A stretch of 64,000 bases of DNA from JALZIF01 sp964584905 (GCA_964584905.1 CAZPCC010000110.1:1-64000), one strand, 5' to 3'. Positions 8,425 through 17,355 are shown, counted from the stretch's first letter. The notes: generated from the letters alone by a model not told the origin. Made by a program: numbers and translations.

Positions 8425-9999
8425 TCAGGCGCTCTCCTGCAGACGCTGATAGTCGATCTTGTCCGTGGTCGTCTTCGGCAGCGCGTCCCGGATTTCGAAT
8501 GCGTCAGGCACCATGTACGTCGGTAGAGCCTCGGCGCAAAACTGCTTCAGCTCTATGACGGAGGGCGTTCGGCCAACACAGCGGAGGAACGCCTTGATGC
8601 GCACGTTACCTTCGCCGTCCTTCAGCGCGATCACCGCGGCCTCCTCCACACACTCATGCCGGTAAAGCCCGGCCTCGATCTCGCCGAGCTCTATGCGATA
8701 GCCCCTGCGCTTGACCATTCGGTCGCGGCGTCCGACGAACGTGTACGAGCCGAGGCCATCATCGACGACCAGATCACCTGTGCGATACCATCGATCAACG
8801 CCGGTATTCGGAAGAAACGCCTGAGCCGTCCGCTCCGGGAGATTCCAGTAGCCCTGCATTACACCGGGGCCGGAGATGCACAACTCTCCCTCCTCGCCCA
8901 CCTCGACATCCGTTCCGTCGTGGTCGACGACTCTGGCACGAAGCGGCGGGCACACACGTCCGATCGGGTACGGCTCGGTACGCTCGTCAGGCACCCGTCC
9001 GCCCAGTTCATACCAGGTGCAGACGTTGGTCTCGGTGGGACCGTACAGGTTCAGATACCGCGGCGCCGGTAACGCCTTCTGCAGCGCGCGCAGGTGCTTT
9101 ACCGGAAAGACCTCACCGGCGAAAAGCACTGCCCGCAGCGATGACAGTTCGTGGCGCGCCAGCTTGCCGTACTGCACCAGCATCGTGAGGATCGACGGGG
9201 TAGAATACCACACCGTAAGGCGGCGCCCGGCGATCAGTGCGGCAAGCGCCAGCGGCGCTTTTCCCACATCGGAGCCAATGAGCACCATCGTCGCACCGCA
9301 CGTGAGGGGCAGGTAGAGGTCGAGAATGGACAGATCGAAGTGGAAGGGCGCGTGCGACGAGAATCGATCGGATTCCACCGGCACCAGCTCCGACGCACAC
9401 CAATCCACGAAGGTCAGGGCGTTGCGATGGGTCAGCATTACGCCCTTCGGTTTGCCGGTGGACCCGGAGGTGTACAGGATGTATGCGAGATCGTCGGTCT
9501 CACCACGCACTTCGTTGCGCGGCGCCATTCCCTCCTTAGCATCCAGCAGATCGAGCGTCGTGCGAAGCGCCTGGCCGTTACCGGCGCCGTCGACCGCAAT
9601 GACCAGCGGCCGATCACCGAGCTTGTCGACCTCCGCGCCCCATTCATCGAGCAGATCGCGTTCAATGAACGTGAGCCGCACCGCGCAGTCGTGCAGAATG
9701 TACGCACTTCGCCATGCCGGCGCCGATGCATCCACCGGTACGTACGCCGCACCCGCCTTCATGGCACCGAGCAGGACCGCCACCGCATCGATGGACTTCC
9801 GCATGTACACGCCCACGCGATCACCGCGGCGCACGCCGGCGGCAATCAGCCGGTCGCGCACGCGATCAGTCAGCGCATCGAGCTCCGCATAGGAGACCGA
9901 TCCGTCAGGGGGATCTTCCACCGCTATGCGGTCGGGCCACCGGCTGGCGGCCGCCGCGAAGCGCGCGGCCAGAGTATCGAACGCCGTCGCCGTCATCAT
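8425..9999 (-). CDS. Stand-alone amino-acid adenylation enzyme (AMP-forming ligase)
   Basis: A 524-residue A-domain starts at one of two adjacent ATGs (9999 or 9996). Core motifs are present: A3 LYTSGSTGKPKG at 176-187, YGPTETN near residue 320, the TGDL motif in WYRTGDLVV, RIELGEIE, and a C-terminal Lys in KTTTDKIDY. The A4 region FHFDLSILDLYLPL has Asp222, the residue that holds the alpha-amino group in amino-acid-activating domains, so the substrate is probably an amino acid and not a fatty acid. It presumably loads the neighbouring carrier protein. DltA-type D-alanine ligases are the main alternative, but no DltB-like transferase is visible in the window. Confidence 0.85.
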   Translation of the reverse strand: MMTATAFDTLAARFAAAASRWPDRIAVEDPPDGSVSYAELDALTDRVRDRLIAAGVRRGDRVGVYMRKSIDAVAVLLGAMKAGAAYVPVDASAPAWRSAYILHDCAVRLTFIERDLLDEWGAEVDKLGDRPLVIAVDGAGNGQALRTTLDLLDAKEGMAPRNEVRGETDDLAYILYTSGSTGKPKGVMLTHRNALTFVDWCASELVPVESDRFSSHAPFHFDLSILDLYLPLTCGATMVLIGSDVGKAPLALAALIAGRRLTVWYSTPSILTMLVQYGKLARHELSSLRAVLFAGEVFPVKHLRALQKALPAPRYLNLYGPTETNVCTWYELGGRVPDERTEPYPIGRVCPPLRARVVDHDGTDVEVGEEGELCISGPGVMQGYWNLPERTAQAFLPNTGVDRWYRTGDLVVDDGLGSYTFVGRRDRMVKRRGYRIELGEIEAGLYRHECVEEAAVIALKDGEGNVRIKAFLRCVGRTPSVIELKQFCAEALPTYMVPDAFEIRDALPKTTTDKIDYQRLQESA

Positions 10000-10039
10000 C
10001 CGTCGCCGTTCTCGAGAAGTGTGCGTGTCAGCCGGACGC

Positions 10040-11896
10040 TCACACGAGGAGTGAAGTGCCTTCCATGGCACCCCCCTTGGGAACGCCGAGCGCGGCCAGA
10101 ATGGTCGGCGCCAGATCCAGCAGGCTGGCCCGCGCGCCGTCGAACGCCCGGTTCATGAACAGGACGCCCGGTACGAGTGCCGGATCGATGATGTGATCGC
10201 CGCCCCAGCGCTTGACGTTGTCTTCGACGTAACCGCGCGGCACCCCACCTAACGCGGTAGCCCAGCTTACGCGGTAGCCCGCCGCGAAGCAGGCGATCAG
10301 ATCGGGTGAGTCGGCCGCGTAGGCACCGCTATAGACTGCGTCCCTGGTAACGACCGCCCGCACAGCATCCGCGCCCCGGGCTTCATCGCGAAGCCCGGTA
10401 AGGCCCGCGGCGATCGATGCCGATACCGAAGAGAGGTCGTCAGGTGACACGATTCCCTGTGCCTCACGTCCGCGCACGTTCAGGTAGATGCTGCCGAGTC
10501 CCAGTGCATACGCCTTGGTACCCGCCCAATCGACATGCTTGAAGAAATCGCCTGCGCCCTCGCCCGGTTCGGCGCCGGGCTGCAGCGCCAGAAAGCCGTT
10601 GTCATGCAGCCACGTGTTGAGATGTACGCCACGCTGGAACGAACTGAAGCCGTGGTCGCTGAGCACGATCAGCAGCGTCTGGTCATCCGCGCGCGCCATT
10701 ACCTTGCCGACGATCGCGTCGCACTCGCGGTAATGCTCCTCGATCGCTCCTGCCCATTCAGACGAATCATCCCCATTGTGGTTGGCTGGATGGCCCTTTT
10801 CCCGGAAGCGCCAGAACATGTGCGCCAGACGATCGGGGGTATCGAACAGACAGAACAGCAATCCCTCCTTCACCCGATCCAACTCGAACAGGAGCATGCG
10901 CTCGCGTTCGCGAAGCACCTGCGTACACTGGTCCAGGTACGCGCTCTCGGAAAAGCGCTCGTTGCTGAGGCCGGTGTGGTCTTCGACCATCCCCGTCGTG
11001 TAGAAGGTGCCGACTTCGCGCTCCAATTCGGTGGCGTACTCCCATGGATGGCTGATCGGGAACATGGATGCCCCCGGCTCGAAGTTCACCGGCGAAGCGT
11101 AGATCTCCACGTGCGGCTCGAGCCTCACGAGATGAAAACGTACCATCCCGGTCACCGACTGGAGCATCCCGAGCTTGAACTTGAGATGGAGCCAGTCACT
11201 CCAGGTTCCTTCGCGCACTTCCAGGACTTTCGGCTGTCCGTCGGATTTTACGACGATCCTTCTGCCGGCGCGATCGATCTCGAAGGTCAGGTCCACCGAA
11301 GCGTCCCCGCGCGTCTTGGGATTTCGAGGACCGACCAGCCGCGCCTTCGCACTGTCCCGCCCGTCAGGCGCAATGTGCTCCACGTGCTCGCTCTCGCCCG
11401 GCGTCACGCCGACGCGCGAGCTGTAGAACGTTGCTGTCCCGAGCCCGCCTCGCAGGTCTGGCACCCCCATGCCGGCTAGCATGCGCCCCTTGAACTCGTC
11501 AGGCGGGTACGTGCAGGGGCAGCGGATCACCACGGACGGAACGCCGGCCTCCGACAATACGGACCATACCGGAGTCCCGCGGCGCAAATTTACCGCCTTC
11601 GGGGGAAGGAACGCGCTCTTCTGTTCATAACGGTTGAGCGCAAGATCGGGGAGGTACGTTCCTGGATCGCGCCTGATGAAGTCGAAGATGCCATGCCCGC
11701 CCGGATTCACTCCCGTCGCGAACGTGGACCACGCCACTGGAGTCTGCGCCGGAAACGTCGTTTGGCATCGCGAATAGCCTCCGGTCGCGCGCAGGCGAGC
11801 GAGATTGGGCAATTCACCACGCTCGAGCATGGGCTCGACGATCGACGGCTCCATGCCGTCGAGTCCGATCACCAGGACCTTCTTGACTTTAGTCAC
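10040..11896 (-). CDS. Alkaline-phosphatase-superfamily phosphodiesterase/transferase (copy 2)
   Basis: A 618-residue protein starts at a GTG at 11896, chosen because the conserved VKKVLVIGLDGME strand then begins at residue 4. Metal and nucleophile positions appear in order: Asp13, Thr52 in FPAQTPVAWSTF, FDTPDRLAHMFW (Asp, His) and VLSDHGFSSF (Asp, His). It is about 130 residues longer than copy 1, with a large insert in the middle. There is no signal peptide. It is followed by the adenylation gene after 40 bases. Having two paralogues flank the adenylation/dehydrogenase/carrier cassette suggests both act on that product or its lipid carrier; this is inference. Confidence 0.82.
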   Translation of the reverse strand: MTKVKKVLVIGLDGMEPSIVEPMLERGELPNLARLRATGGYSRCQTTFPAQTPVAWSTFATGVNPGGHGIFDFIRRDPGTYLPDLALNRYEQKSAFLPPKAVNLRRGTPVWSVLSEAGVPSVVIRCPCTYPPDEFKGRMLAGMGVPDLRGGLGTATFYSSRVGVTPGESEHVEHIAPDGRDSAKARLVGPRNPKTRGDASVDLTFEIDRAGRRIVVKSDGQPKVLEVREGTWSDWLHLKFKLGMLQSVTGMVRFHLVRLEPHVEIYASPVNFEPGASMFPISHPWEYATELEREVGTFYTTGMVEDHTGLSNERFSESAYLDQCTQVLRERERMLLFELDRVKEGLLFCLFDTPDRLAHMFWRFREKGHPANHNGDDSSEWAGAIEEHYRECDAIVGKVMARADDQTLLIVLSDHGFSSFQRGVHLNTWLHDNGFLALQPGAEPGEGAGDFFKHVDWAGTKAYALGLGSIYLNVRGREAQGIVSPDDLSSVSASIAAGLTGLRDEARGADAVRAVVTRDAVYSGAYAADSPDLIACFAAGYRVSWATALGGVPRGYVEDNVKRWGGDHIIDPALVPGVLFMNRAFDGARASLLDLAPTILAALGVPKGGAMEGTSLLV

Positions 11897-12023
11897 TGGA
11901 TATCGGTTCGCGTCGGGGAACGACCAGCGAACCGAACGTCTTCGGCCGGGCGGCGACACGCAATGCCGCTCTGAAACCGCCTCATGCAGGCGGCGCCGCG
12001 GTCGCGCTCTGCGCTGGGTTTCG

Positions 12024-12179
12024 TCAGCGCTTGCCCGTCATGCGCGAAAGGCTTCGGCTCACCGCGTTCGCCCCCATTCGAACCATCATTACGGTACGCC
12101 GCCAGAACATGAGCACTATCCCGGCGATAGCGGCAAGCGCCGAGGCAACGGGCATCAAGGTGTCCGGTCCAATGTACAT
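12024..12179 (-). CDS. Small single-pass membrane protein
   Basis: The 51-residue protein has one strong hydrophobic helix (PVASALAAIAGIVLMFW) followed by a positively charged tail rich in Arg. The ATG at 12179 has a good ribosome-binding site, AGGAG at 12188-12192, eight bases upstream, which sets the start well inside a longer open frame. It precedes copy 2 of the phosphatase-like genes by 127 bases in the same direction and may be the first gene of the glycan operon. I do not recognise the family. The basic cytoplasmic tail suggests that it tethers or regulates a membrane complex. Confidence 0.65.
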   Translation of the reverse strand: MYIGPDTLMPVASALAAIAGIVLMFWRRTVMMVRMGANAVSRSLSRMTGKR

Positions 12180-12702
12180 ATTTCGAACTCCTGGCAGTTG
12201 AGGGCGGGCGCGCGCAGCGCTGTCTGCACCCGCGACGCGACCCGCTGTTGCAAGTATGGGTGCCGCGCGGGCGCGCTGCACTCAGAGACGGCTAAATACC
12301 ATTCGAACTTGAACTTACACGAATCTGTTCTCTGACCGGCGTCGCTGGCAAGGTGGCAGTTTGTAGCACCATCCCGTTGCAAAACCGCAACAGACGCCCG
12401 CTCTGCAGCCCCGACTACGTTATCTTCGCCTCTACGGAGAAATCACTCGAGTCACTTCCGTTCAGCACTATCAGCTGTTTTCGCTCAGCCCTGTTGCCCG
12501 TTCACCACGGGATGTGTCGCGCGGCGTAGATTTCACCCTCCAGCCAGTAATATTCACTGTACGCCGAACTCGTTGCCACAGCGGCGCTTGCGCCACATAC
12601 CGCGCGCATGCCAATGGGGCGCATAAATTGCCCCCGCCACACCCGACGAGGCCGGCATCGCATGCACCTGCCCCCTCAATCATTTATACACAAATAAAGA
12701 TC
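12180..12702. other. Intergenic region with divergent promoters
   Basis: This gap of 523 bases lies between divergent genes. On the minus strand a TATTTA at 12293-12298 could be a -10 box for the small membrane protein and glycan operon; its -35 is unclear. A tandem GAACTT pair lies at 12305-12316. On the plus strand the A/T-rich stretch at 12681-12700 just before the APS kinase start may include its promoter. An upstream in-frame ATG at 12514 would add 63 residues unrelated to the family and is not used here. No other gene is seen. Confidence 0.4.
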
Positions 12703-14454
12703 ATGTCCAAAGGTGTAACAGTCTGGTTCACCGGACTTTCCGGATCGGGAAAAACCACGATCGCCAAGCGCGTCGAAGCAATTCTTCACGAACGCGGCGT
12801 TCATGCCGAACGGCTCGATGGCGATGTAGTCCGGCAGACTCTCACTCGCGATCTCGGCTTCTCGAAGGAAGACAGGGACAAGAATATCGAACGAGTCACC
12901 TTCGTCGCCAGACTCCTGACCCGTAACGATGTCGTTGTATTGTCCGCCTTCATTTCACCGTATCGGGCGCAGCGGGAAATAAGCCGCCGGGAGATCGGCG
13001 AGTTCGTCGAGGTGTTCGTCGATGCCACGCTCGACACTCTCGTTTCTCGCGACCTGAAGGGACTTTACAAGAAAGCATTGGCCGGAGAGATCCAGGGCTT
13101 CACCGGGGTCAACGATCCTTATGAAGCGCCGGAGAATCCTGATCTCGTTTGCGACACGGACGCGGAGTCGATCGAGGAGAGCGTTTCGAAAGTCATAGCG
13201 CTGCTCGAGCAGCGCGGCTATATCCCCGCCTCCGGTGACCTCGCTTCCGGCCGCCGCGGCGCGCGTGAGGCAGTTCCAGGTCCCAGTGTGCCACACGGTG
13301 GTGTACTCGTGAACCGGGAACTCAGCGGCACCGCTCGCGATGAAGCTCTCGCCCGCGCCGCTACGCTTCCCTGCATTATTCTCGGTGAAAAGGAGCTCAG
13401 CGATCTCGAGATGATCGGCGTTGGCGCTCTCAGCCCACTCACCGGCTTCATGCGCAAGCTCGATTACGAGTGCGTCGTCGACAACATGCGCCTCTCCGAT
13501 GGGCTCGTGTGGGCGCTTCCAGTCACACTCGCAGTAAAAGCCAACGAAGCGGATCGCATCGCCGAAGGAGCGGAGGTTGCATTGACCGACGCTGTTGGCC
13601 GGATCGTCGGCATTCTACAGGTGACGGAGAAGTACACCTACGACAAGACGCGAGAGGCCGAACAGTGCTTCGGAACGGCGGACGGTGCGCATCCAGGGGT
13701 CGCCCGCGTGCTGGCCCAGGGTGACGTGTATCTCGGCGGTCCGATATGGGTGATAGACCGCCCCAGCCCGCCCGACTTTGCGGAGTACCGCCTGACGCCG
13801 CTGGAAACGCGAAGCCGTTTCGATGAGTTGGGCTGGAAGACCGTCGTTGCTTTCCAGACCCGCAACCCGGTTCACCGTGCGCACGAGTACCTGCAGAAAG
13901 TTGCCATGGAAGGTGTGGACGGGCTGTTGCTCCACCCACTGGTAGGCGCAACGAAGAACGACGATGTCCCGGCAGACGTTCGCATGCGCACGTACGAGGA
14001 AATTCTGGACAAGTATTATCCCAAGGATCGCGCAATGCTGAGCGTGTTCCCGGCCGCGATGCGTTACGCAGGGCCGCGCGAAGCAGTCTGGCATGCGATC
14101 TGTCGGAAGAACTACGGCTGCACGCACTTCATCGTCGGGCGCGATCATGCCGGAGTGGGGAATTACTACGGCACCTACGATGCGCAGCTGATGGTCGATC
14201 GCTTTTCGTTCGACGAACTGGGAATTACGCCGCTCAAGTTCGAGCATTCGTTTTTCTGTCAGGCATGCGGGAACATGGCGTCGGCAAAGACGTGCCCGCA
14301 CGACCGCTCCAATCACGTGCACCTGAGCGGCACCAAGGTACGCGAAATGTTGACGAACGGTGAGCTTCCCCCTTCGGAGTTCACGCGTCCGGAGGTTGCG
14401 AAGATTCTGATCGAGGCGTATCGCGGAGCGGAAGTCGGCGCCGGAGTAAAATAG
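12703..14454 (+). CDS. Bifunctional APS kinase / ATP sulfurylase (PAPS synthase)
   Basis: The protein has 583 residues with the kinase first, the same order as animal PAPS synthases. Residues 1-175 are adenylyl-sulfate kinase, with Walker A GLSGSGKT at 11-18, LDGDVVRQTL and GFSKEDRDKN. Residues from about 198 onward are ATP sulfurylase, with QTRNPVHRAHEYL near 385, VGRDHAGVGNYYG near 480, and a C-x2-C-x8-C zinc site with nearby His near 518. It converts sulfate and ATP to APS and then to PAPS. The ATG at 12703 places the P-loop strand at the N-terminus. It is followed by a PHP phosphoesterase and an SLC13 transporter in the same direction. No cysH/cysI is seen here, so PAPS may serve sulfation and not only reduction. 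Confidence 0.93.
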   Translation: MSKGVTVWFTGLSGSGKTTIAKRVEAILHERGVHAERLDGDVVRQTLTRDLGFSKEDRDKNIERVTFVARLLTRNDVVVLSAFISPYRAQREISRREIGEFVEVFVDATLDTLVSRDLKGLYKKALAGEIQGFTGVNDPYEAPENPDLVCDTDAESIEESVSKVIALLEQRGYIPASGDLASGRRGAREAVPGPSVPHGGVLVNRELSGTARDEALARAATLPCIILGEKELSDLEMIGVGALSPLTGFMRKLDYECVVDNMRLSDGLVWALPVTLAVKANEADRIAEGAEVALTDAVGRIVGILQVTEKYTYDKTREAEQCFGTADGAHPGVARVLAQGDVYLGGPIWVIDRPSPPDFAEYRLTPLETRSRFDELGWKTVVAFQTRNPVHRAHEYLQKVAMEGVDGLLLHPLVGATKNDDVPADVRMRTYEEILDKYYPKDRAMLSVFPAAMRYAGPREAVWHAICRKNYGCTHFIVGRDHAGVGNYYGTYDAQLMVDRFSFDELGITPLKFEHSFFCQACGNMASAKTCPHDRSNHVHLSGTKVREMLTNGELPPSEFTRPEVAKILIEAYRGAEVGAGVK

Positions 14455-14640
14455 GAATTAGGAATTAGGAATTAGGAATTAGGAATTAGGAAATAGGAAA
14501 TAGGAATTGGGAAGCGTTGGGAATCGGGAACGGGTTACAAAAGCCTGAATGACCGCCGATTCACGCGCGTTCAGTCGACGCGCTCCAGCCCTGGTTCCCA
14601 TTTCCTCTTTCCTCTTTCCTTTTCCTTCACATCGAACTTT
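14455..14640. repeat. Inverted-arm degenerate repeat element (14-kb copy)
   Basis: Starting immediately after the stop of the PAPS synthase gene, the unit AGGAATT repeats about five times and drifts to AGGAAAT (to about 14515). After about 80 bases of unique core, the right arm (about 14595-14630) is pyrimidine-rich (TTTCCTC units), so the two arms can pair. The core contains GTCGACGCGC. The next gene begins at 14664. This is one of about seven such two-armed elements in the window. Confidence 0.8.
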
Positions 14641-14663
14641 TTCAAACACACCACTCTTCGACC

Positions 14664-15536
14664 ATGCCCGCCGACCTTCACCTCCACTCTACCGCCTCCG
14701 ACGGCTCCGATGCGCCGGCGGTCGTCGTCAGGCGCGTCGCGGCGGCAGGGTTCACGACCATGGCGCTCGCCGATCACGACACCATGGACGGCGTGCCGGA
14801 AGCGATGGCCGAGGCTGAGCGAACCGGGATTCGGTGCATCCCCGCCGTCGAATACTCCACACTCGATGACGAGCGCGAGATTCACATGCTCGGCTACGGG
14901 CTCGACCCCGATGATCCGGCACTCAAGCGGGAATTGAGACGGCTATGCGCTGGCAGGTTCAGTCGCGCCTTTCTAATGGTCGAAAAGCTGAACGAGCTGG
15001 GAGTGGCGGTATCGTGGGAACGCGTGCAGGAGATCGCCGGCGACGAGAACGTCGGGCGGCCGCACGTCGCGCGGGCAATGCAGGAGGCGGGGCACATCCG
15101 CGAGATAAAGGATGCGTTCACCGAGGAATGGATCGCCAACGGCGGACGCGCTTACGTGGAACGCGTGAAGATCACCCCGGAAGAGTCGATCGCACAGATA
15201 CGCGCCGCGGGCGGTGTCGCGGTCCTTGCCCACCCCGGGCGCTTCCGCTCCGACGACGACACGATCGGGGACGAGGTCATCGATCGGTACATTGCCGCCG
15301 GACTCGAGGGCGTCGAGGTGTTCTATTCCCGTCACACACCGGCCATGGAGGCGCACTACCGCGCGATCGCCGATCGTCACGGCCTCGTGATGACGGGCGG
15401 CTCCGACGACCACGGCAGCAACGCAGAGTCGCTGCTCGGTCGCATTCAATTGCCCGACGAGTACGTCGCCAGCCTCATCGCGGCAATCGAAGCCTCGGGG
15501 CGGCGGCGAGCGGCTGGTGTCCACGCACACGCCTGA
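14664..15536 (+). CDS. PHP-domain phosphoesterase (TrpH/RNase AM family), candidate PAP phosphatase
   Basis: This 290-residue PHP protein has the metal-ligand motifs DLHLHSTASDGS (residues 4-15), LADHDT, a central HVARAM and the C-terminal GSDDHG. The family includes E. coli YciV/RNase AM and 3',5'-nucleotide bisphosphatases that hydrolyse pAp. PAP is the by-product of PAPS-dependent sulfation. Placement directly after the PAPS synthase therefore suggests PAP removal. That is inference, since RNase AM-type RNA trimming is the alternative. Its last 20 bases overlap the start of the transporter gene, indicating a joint operon. Confidence 0.85.
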   Translation: MPADLHLHSTASDGSDAPAVVVRRVAAAGFTTMALADHDTMDGVPEAMAEAERTGIRCIPAVEYSTLDDEREIHMLGYGLDPDDPALKRELRRLCAGRFSRAFLMVEKLNELGVAVSWERVQEIAGDENVGRPHVARAMQEAGHIREIKDAFTEEWIANGGRAYVERVKITPEESIAQIRAAGGVAVLAHPGRFRSDDDTIGDEVIDRYIAAGLEGVEVFYSRHTPAMEAHYRAIADRHGLVMTGGSDDHGSNAESLLGRIQLPDEYVASLIAAIEASGRRRAAGVHAHA

Positions 15537-17046
15537 GCCTACCGCCCCGGCGAAGGTGCCGCCGCCGAACGCCGGCGGCGGCGAGAGCAGCGGCTTTCAG
15601 TGGCCGGCCGACCGCCGTCAGCTCGCGGAACCGGTCGTCAAGCCTCGTCCGCCACGGGACTGGCAGGACTGGTTCCGCATAACGGTAATCACTGCCGGTG
15701 TGCTTGCGGCAGTCACCGTCTACCTCGTCCCGCCGCCAGACGGACTTTCCGCGGCCGGCAAGAGTGCATTCTCCGTATTCCTGCTCTGCACCACCCTCTG
15801 GGTGACCAACGCCCTTCCCGTCGGCATCACCGGCTTGCTCGCGATCGCCTTTCTCGGCCTGACGAATGCGATGCCCGCCAGCGAAGCTTTCGCCGCCTTC
15901 GGCAGCTCGGCGGTCTTCTTCATTCTCGGCGTGTTCATCCTGGCCGCCGCACTAATCCGGTCGGGTCTGAGCAAGCGCATCGCACTTGCGTTTCTCTCCC
16001 GGTTCGGCTCGTCGCCGCACCGCCTGGCTACCGGGATGATGCTCACCTCGGCGTTGCTCACCGTATTCATGCCCGCGCAGGCAACGGTGGCGATGCTCTT
16101 TCCGATAGCCTTCGAGCTCGCGCGCGCAATGCGGATCAGGCCAGGCGAAAGTGCGTACGGCAAGGTGCTCTTTCTGTCACTGGCGTGGGGCGCGATGGTC
16201 GGCTCGAACGCGAGCTTTCTGGGAAGTACTCGAGCGCCCCTCGCACTCGGCATGTTGAACAACACATACGGCCAGACGATCACCTTCGGACAGTGGCTGC
16301 TGGCGGCGGCGCCGCTCGTGATCGTTGGAGTCATGGTCATCCCGCTGCTGCTACGGCTTGCCTATCGAAGCGAAGCAATCGATGCGACCGATGCACGCAC
16401 AGCCTTGCGACAGGCCGTTGAAGAACTGGGGCCTATCGGCGCCATGCAAGGCAAGGTGGCCGTGATCATGCTGGTTACCATCGCCGGATGGGTCTTTCTC
16501 GGCGGGCGAACCCTCGATTTCGGCGTGATCGCCCTCCTGGCGGCTGGAGCCATGTTCGTCGCCGGCGTGCTCAAGTGGGAGGATCTCGAGGGGTACATCC
16601 ACTGGAACGTCATCCTGATGTACGGCGGCGCAATAGCGCTCGGCGTAGCAATCGACCACTCCAGCGCGGCCGGCTGGCTGGCTGCGAGTGCGATTGGCGA
16701 CGTTCGAATTCCGCCTTACCTCGCCATTGTCGGCATCGCGGTGTGCACGCTGCTGCTCTCGGAGTTCATGAGCAATGCGGCGGCCGTCGCCGTAATGTTG
16801 CCGATCGGCTTCAGCCTTGCGCCTCAGCTGGGAGTCTCGCCGGTAGCGCTCGTTTTCGCCGCGTCGATCGGCGGCGGCTGCGCCTTCACCCTTCCCATCA
16901 GCTCCGCGCCCAACACAATCGCGTTCGCCAGCGGCTATCTACGGATGACCGATTTCGTTAGAGTCGGAACGATGATGACCCTCATCTCCATTCTCGTTCT
17001 TCTGCTCGTCGCGCGATTCTGGTGGCCGCTCATCGGCGTGCTATGA
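15517..17046 (+). CDS. SLC13/DASS-family anion:sodium symporter, possibly sulfate
   Basis: This is a 509-residue membrane protein with a GTG start at 15517. Its soluble Pro-rich head of about 45 residues precedes some 12 membrane segments. LSEFMSNAAAVAVMLP near residue 410 is the conserved SNxA/P signature, and LWVTNALPVGITGLLAIAF near residue 90 is the matching N-terminal element. The family carries dicarboxylates or sulfate with sodium. Overlap with the PHP gene and closeness to the PAPS synthase favour sulfate, but substrate specificity in this family cannot be read from the motifs I can see. Confidence 0.82.
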   Translation: MSTHTPEPTAPAKVPPPNAGGGESSGFQWPADRRQLAEPVVKPRPPRDWQDWFRITVITAGVLAAVTVYLVPPPDGLSAAGKSAFSVFLLCTTLWVTNALPVGITGLLAIAFLGLTNAMPASEAFAAFGSSAVFFILGVFILAAALIRSGLSKRIALAFLSRFGSSPHRLATGMMLTSALLTVFMPAQATVAMLFPIAFELARAMRIRPGESAYGKVLFLSLAWGAMVGSNASFLGSTRAPLALGMLNNTYGQTITFGQWLLAAAPLVIVGVMVIPLLLRLAYRSEAIDATDARTALRQAVEELGPIGAMQGKVAVIMLVTIAGWVFLGGRTLDFGVIALLAAGAMFVAGVLKWEDLEGYIHWNVILMYGGAIALGVAIDHSSAAGWLAASAIGDVRIPPYLAIVGIAVCTLLLSEFMSNAAAVAVMLPIGFSLAPQLGVSPVALVFAASIGGGCAFTLPISSAPNTIAFASGYLRMTDFVRVGTMMTLISILVLLLVARFWWPLIGVL

Positions 17047-17059
17047 ACGGAGAAGAAGA

Positions 17060-17122
17060 GAATTGCGAAGCGATAACTGTCCAGGCCGGCTGCTGAACTT
17101 CGCACTTCGTACTTCGCAATTC
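17060..17122. repeat. Short inverted-repeat element (17-kb copy)
   Basis: GAATTGCGAAG at 17060-17070 is exactly complementary to CTTCGCAATTC at 17112-17122. The right arm also contains CTTCGCA/CTTCGTA units of the degenerate repeat family. It follows the stop of the transporter gene by 14 bases and could also act as an RNA hairpin at the 3' end of that transcript. Confidence 0.7.
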
Positions 17123-17135
17123 GAATTTCCTCCTC

Positions 17136-17164
17136 TTGCGTTGATCTCCACGCTGACCTATTAT
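17136..17164 (+). promoter_or_regulatory. Predicted sigma-70-type promoter of the aromatic operon
   Basis: TTGCGT (17136-17141) and TATTAT (17159-17164) are separated by 17 bases. The expected transcription start falls at about 17171, the A of the leader-peptide ATG, so the leader mRNA may be leaderless. This is a prediction from spacing and sequence only. Confidence 0.55.
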
Positions 17165-17170
17165 CGCCTT

Positions 17171-17257
17171 ATGATCCGCGCCGCATACTCGTATTTTATG
17201 GCCGGCTTCTGGTTTACCACCGGAAGCCGCGGCGCGCGCACACTCACGACTGAGTAG
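17171..17257 (+). CDS. Aromatic-rich attenuator leader peptide
   Basis: This 28-codon open frame encodes a peptide crowded with aromatic residues (YSYFMAGFWFTT: two Tyr, three Phe, one Trp in ten codons). It lies between a predicted promoter and a Rho-independent terminator, just upstream of the first gene of aromatic amino-acid synthesis. This is the layout of a transcription-attenuation leader. Ribosome stalling at the Phe-Trp-Phe codons (17207-17215) when charged tRNA is scarce would leave the downstream strand free to pair with the terminator arm. Confidence 0.8.
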   Translation: MIRAAYSYFMAGFWFTTGSRGARTLTTE

Positions 17258-17300
17258 CGACAGCACTCAGCTTCGCGGTGACGATCGCTGACGGCTCCCG
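17204..17300 (+). promoter_or_regulatory. Attenuator with competing RNA hairpins
   Basis: GGCTTC (17204-17209), within the leader coding region, pairs with GAAGCC (17223-17228). The same second strand, CCGGAAGCCG (17220-17229), can instead pair with the 5' arm of the terminator, CGGCTCCCGG (17292-17301), with a single mismatch. This gives mutually exclusive protector and antiterminator structures. A further hairpin CTGAGT/ACTCAG lies around the leader stop codon (about 17250-17270). Confidence 0.7.
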
Positions 17301-17326
17301 GGTTTCTCCACGGGGGCCGTTTTTTG
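17291..17326 (+). terminator. Rho-independent terminator of the attenuator
   Basis: A 10-bp stem (17291-17300 with 17311-17320, one G:U pair) and a 10-base loop are followed by a run of six T. It lies 30 bases before the DAHP synthase start and is well placed to stop transcription before the operon. Confidence 0.85.
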
Positions 17327-17355
17327 TTTGTCGCCGTACTCGAGGCGTACACCTC

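Noticed and set aside
12514..12702. 63-residue N-terminal extension of the PAPS synthase
   Set aside because: The P-loop strand of APS kinase begins right after the ATG at 12703; the upstream translation is non-conserved in character and lies in the promoter region.
17278..17355. Upstream in-frame start for DAHP synthase
   Set aside because: It would initiate before the Rho-independent terminator and add residues encoded by the terminator itself.
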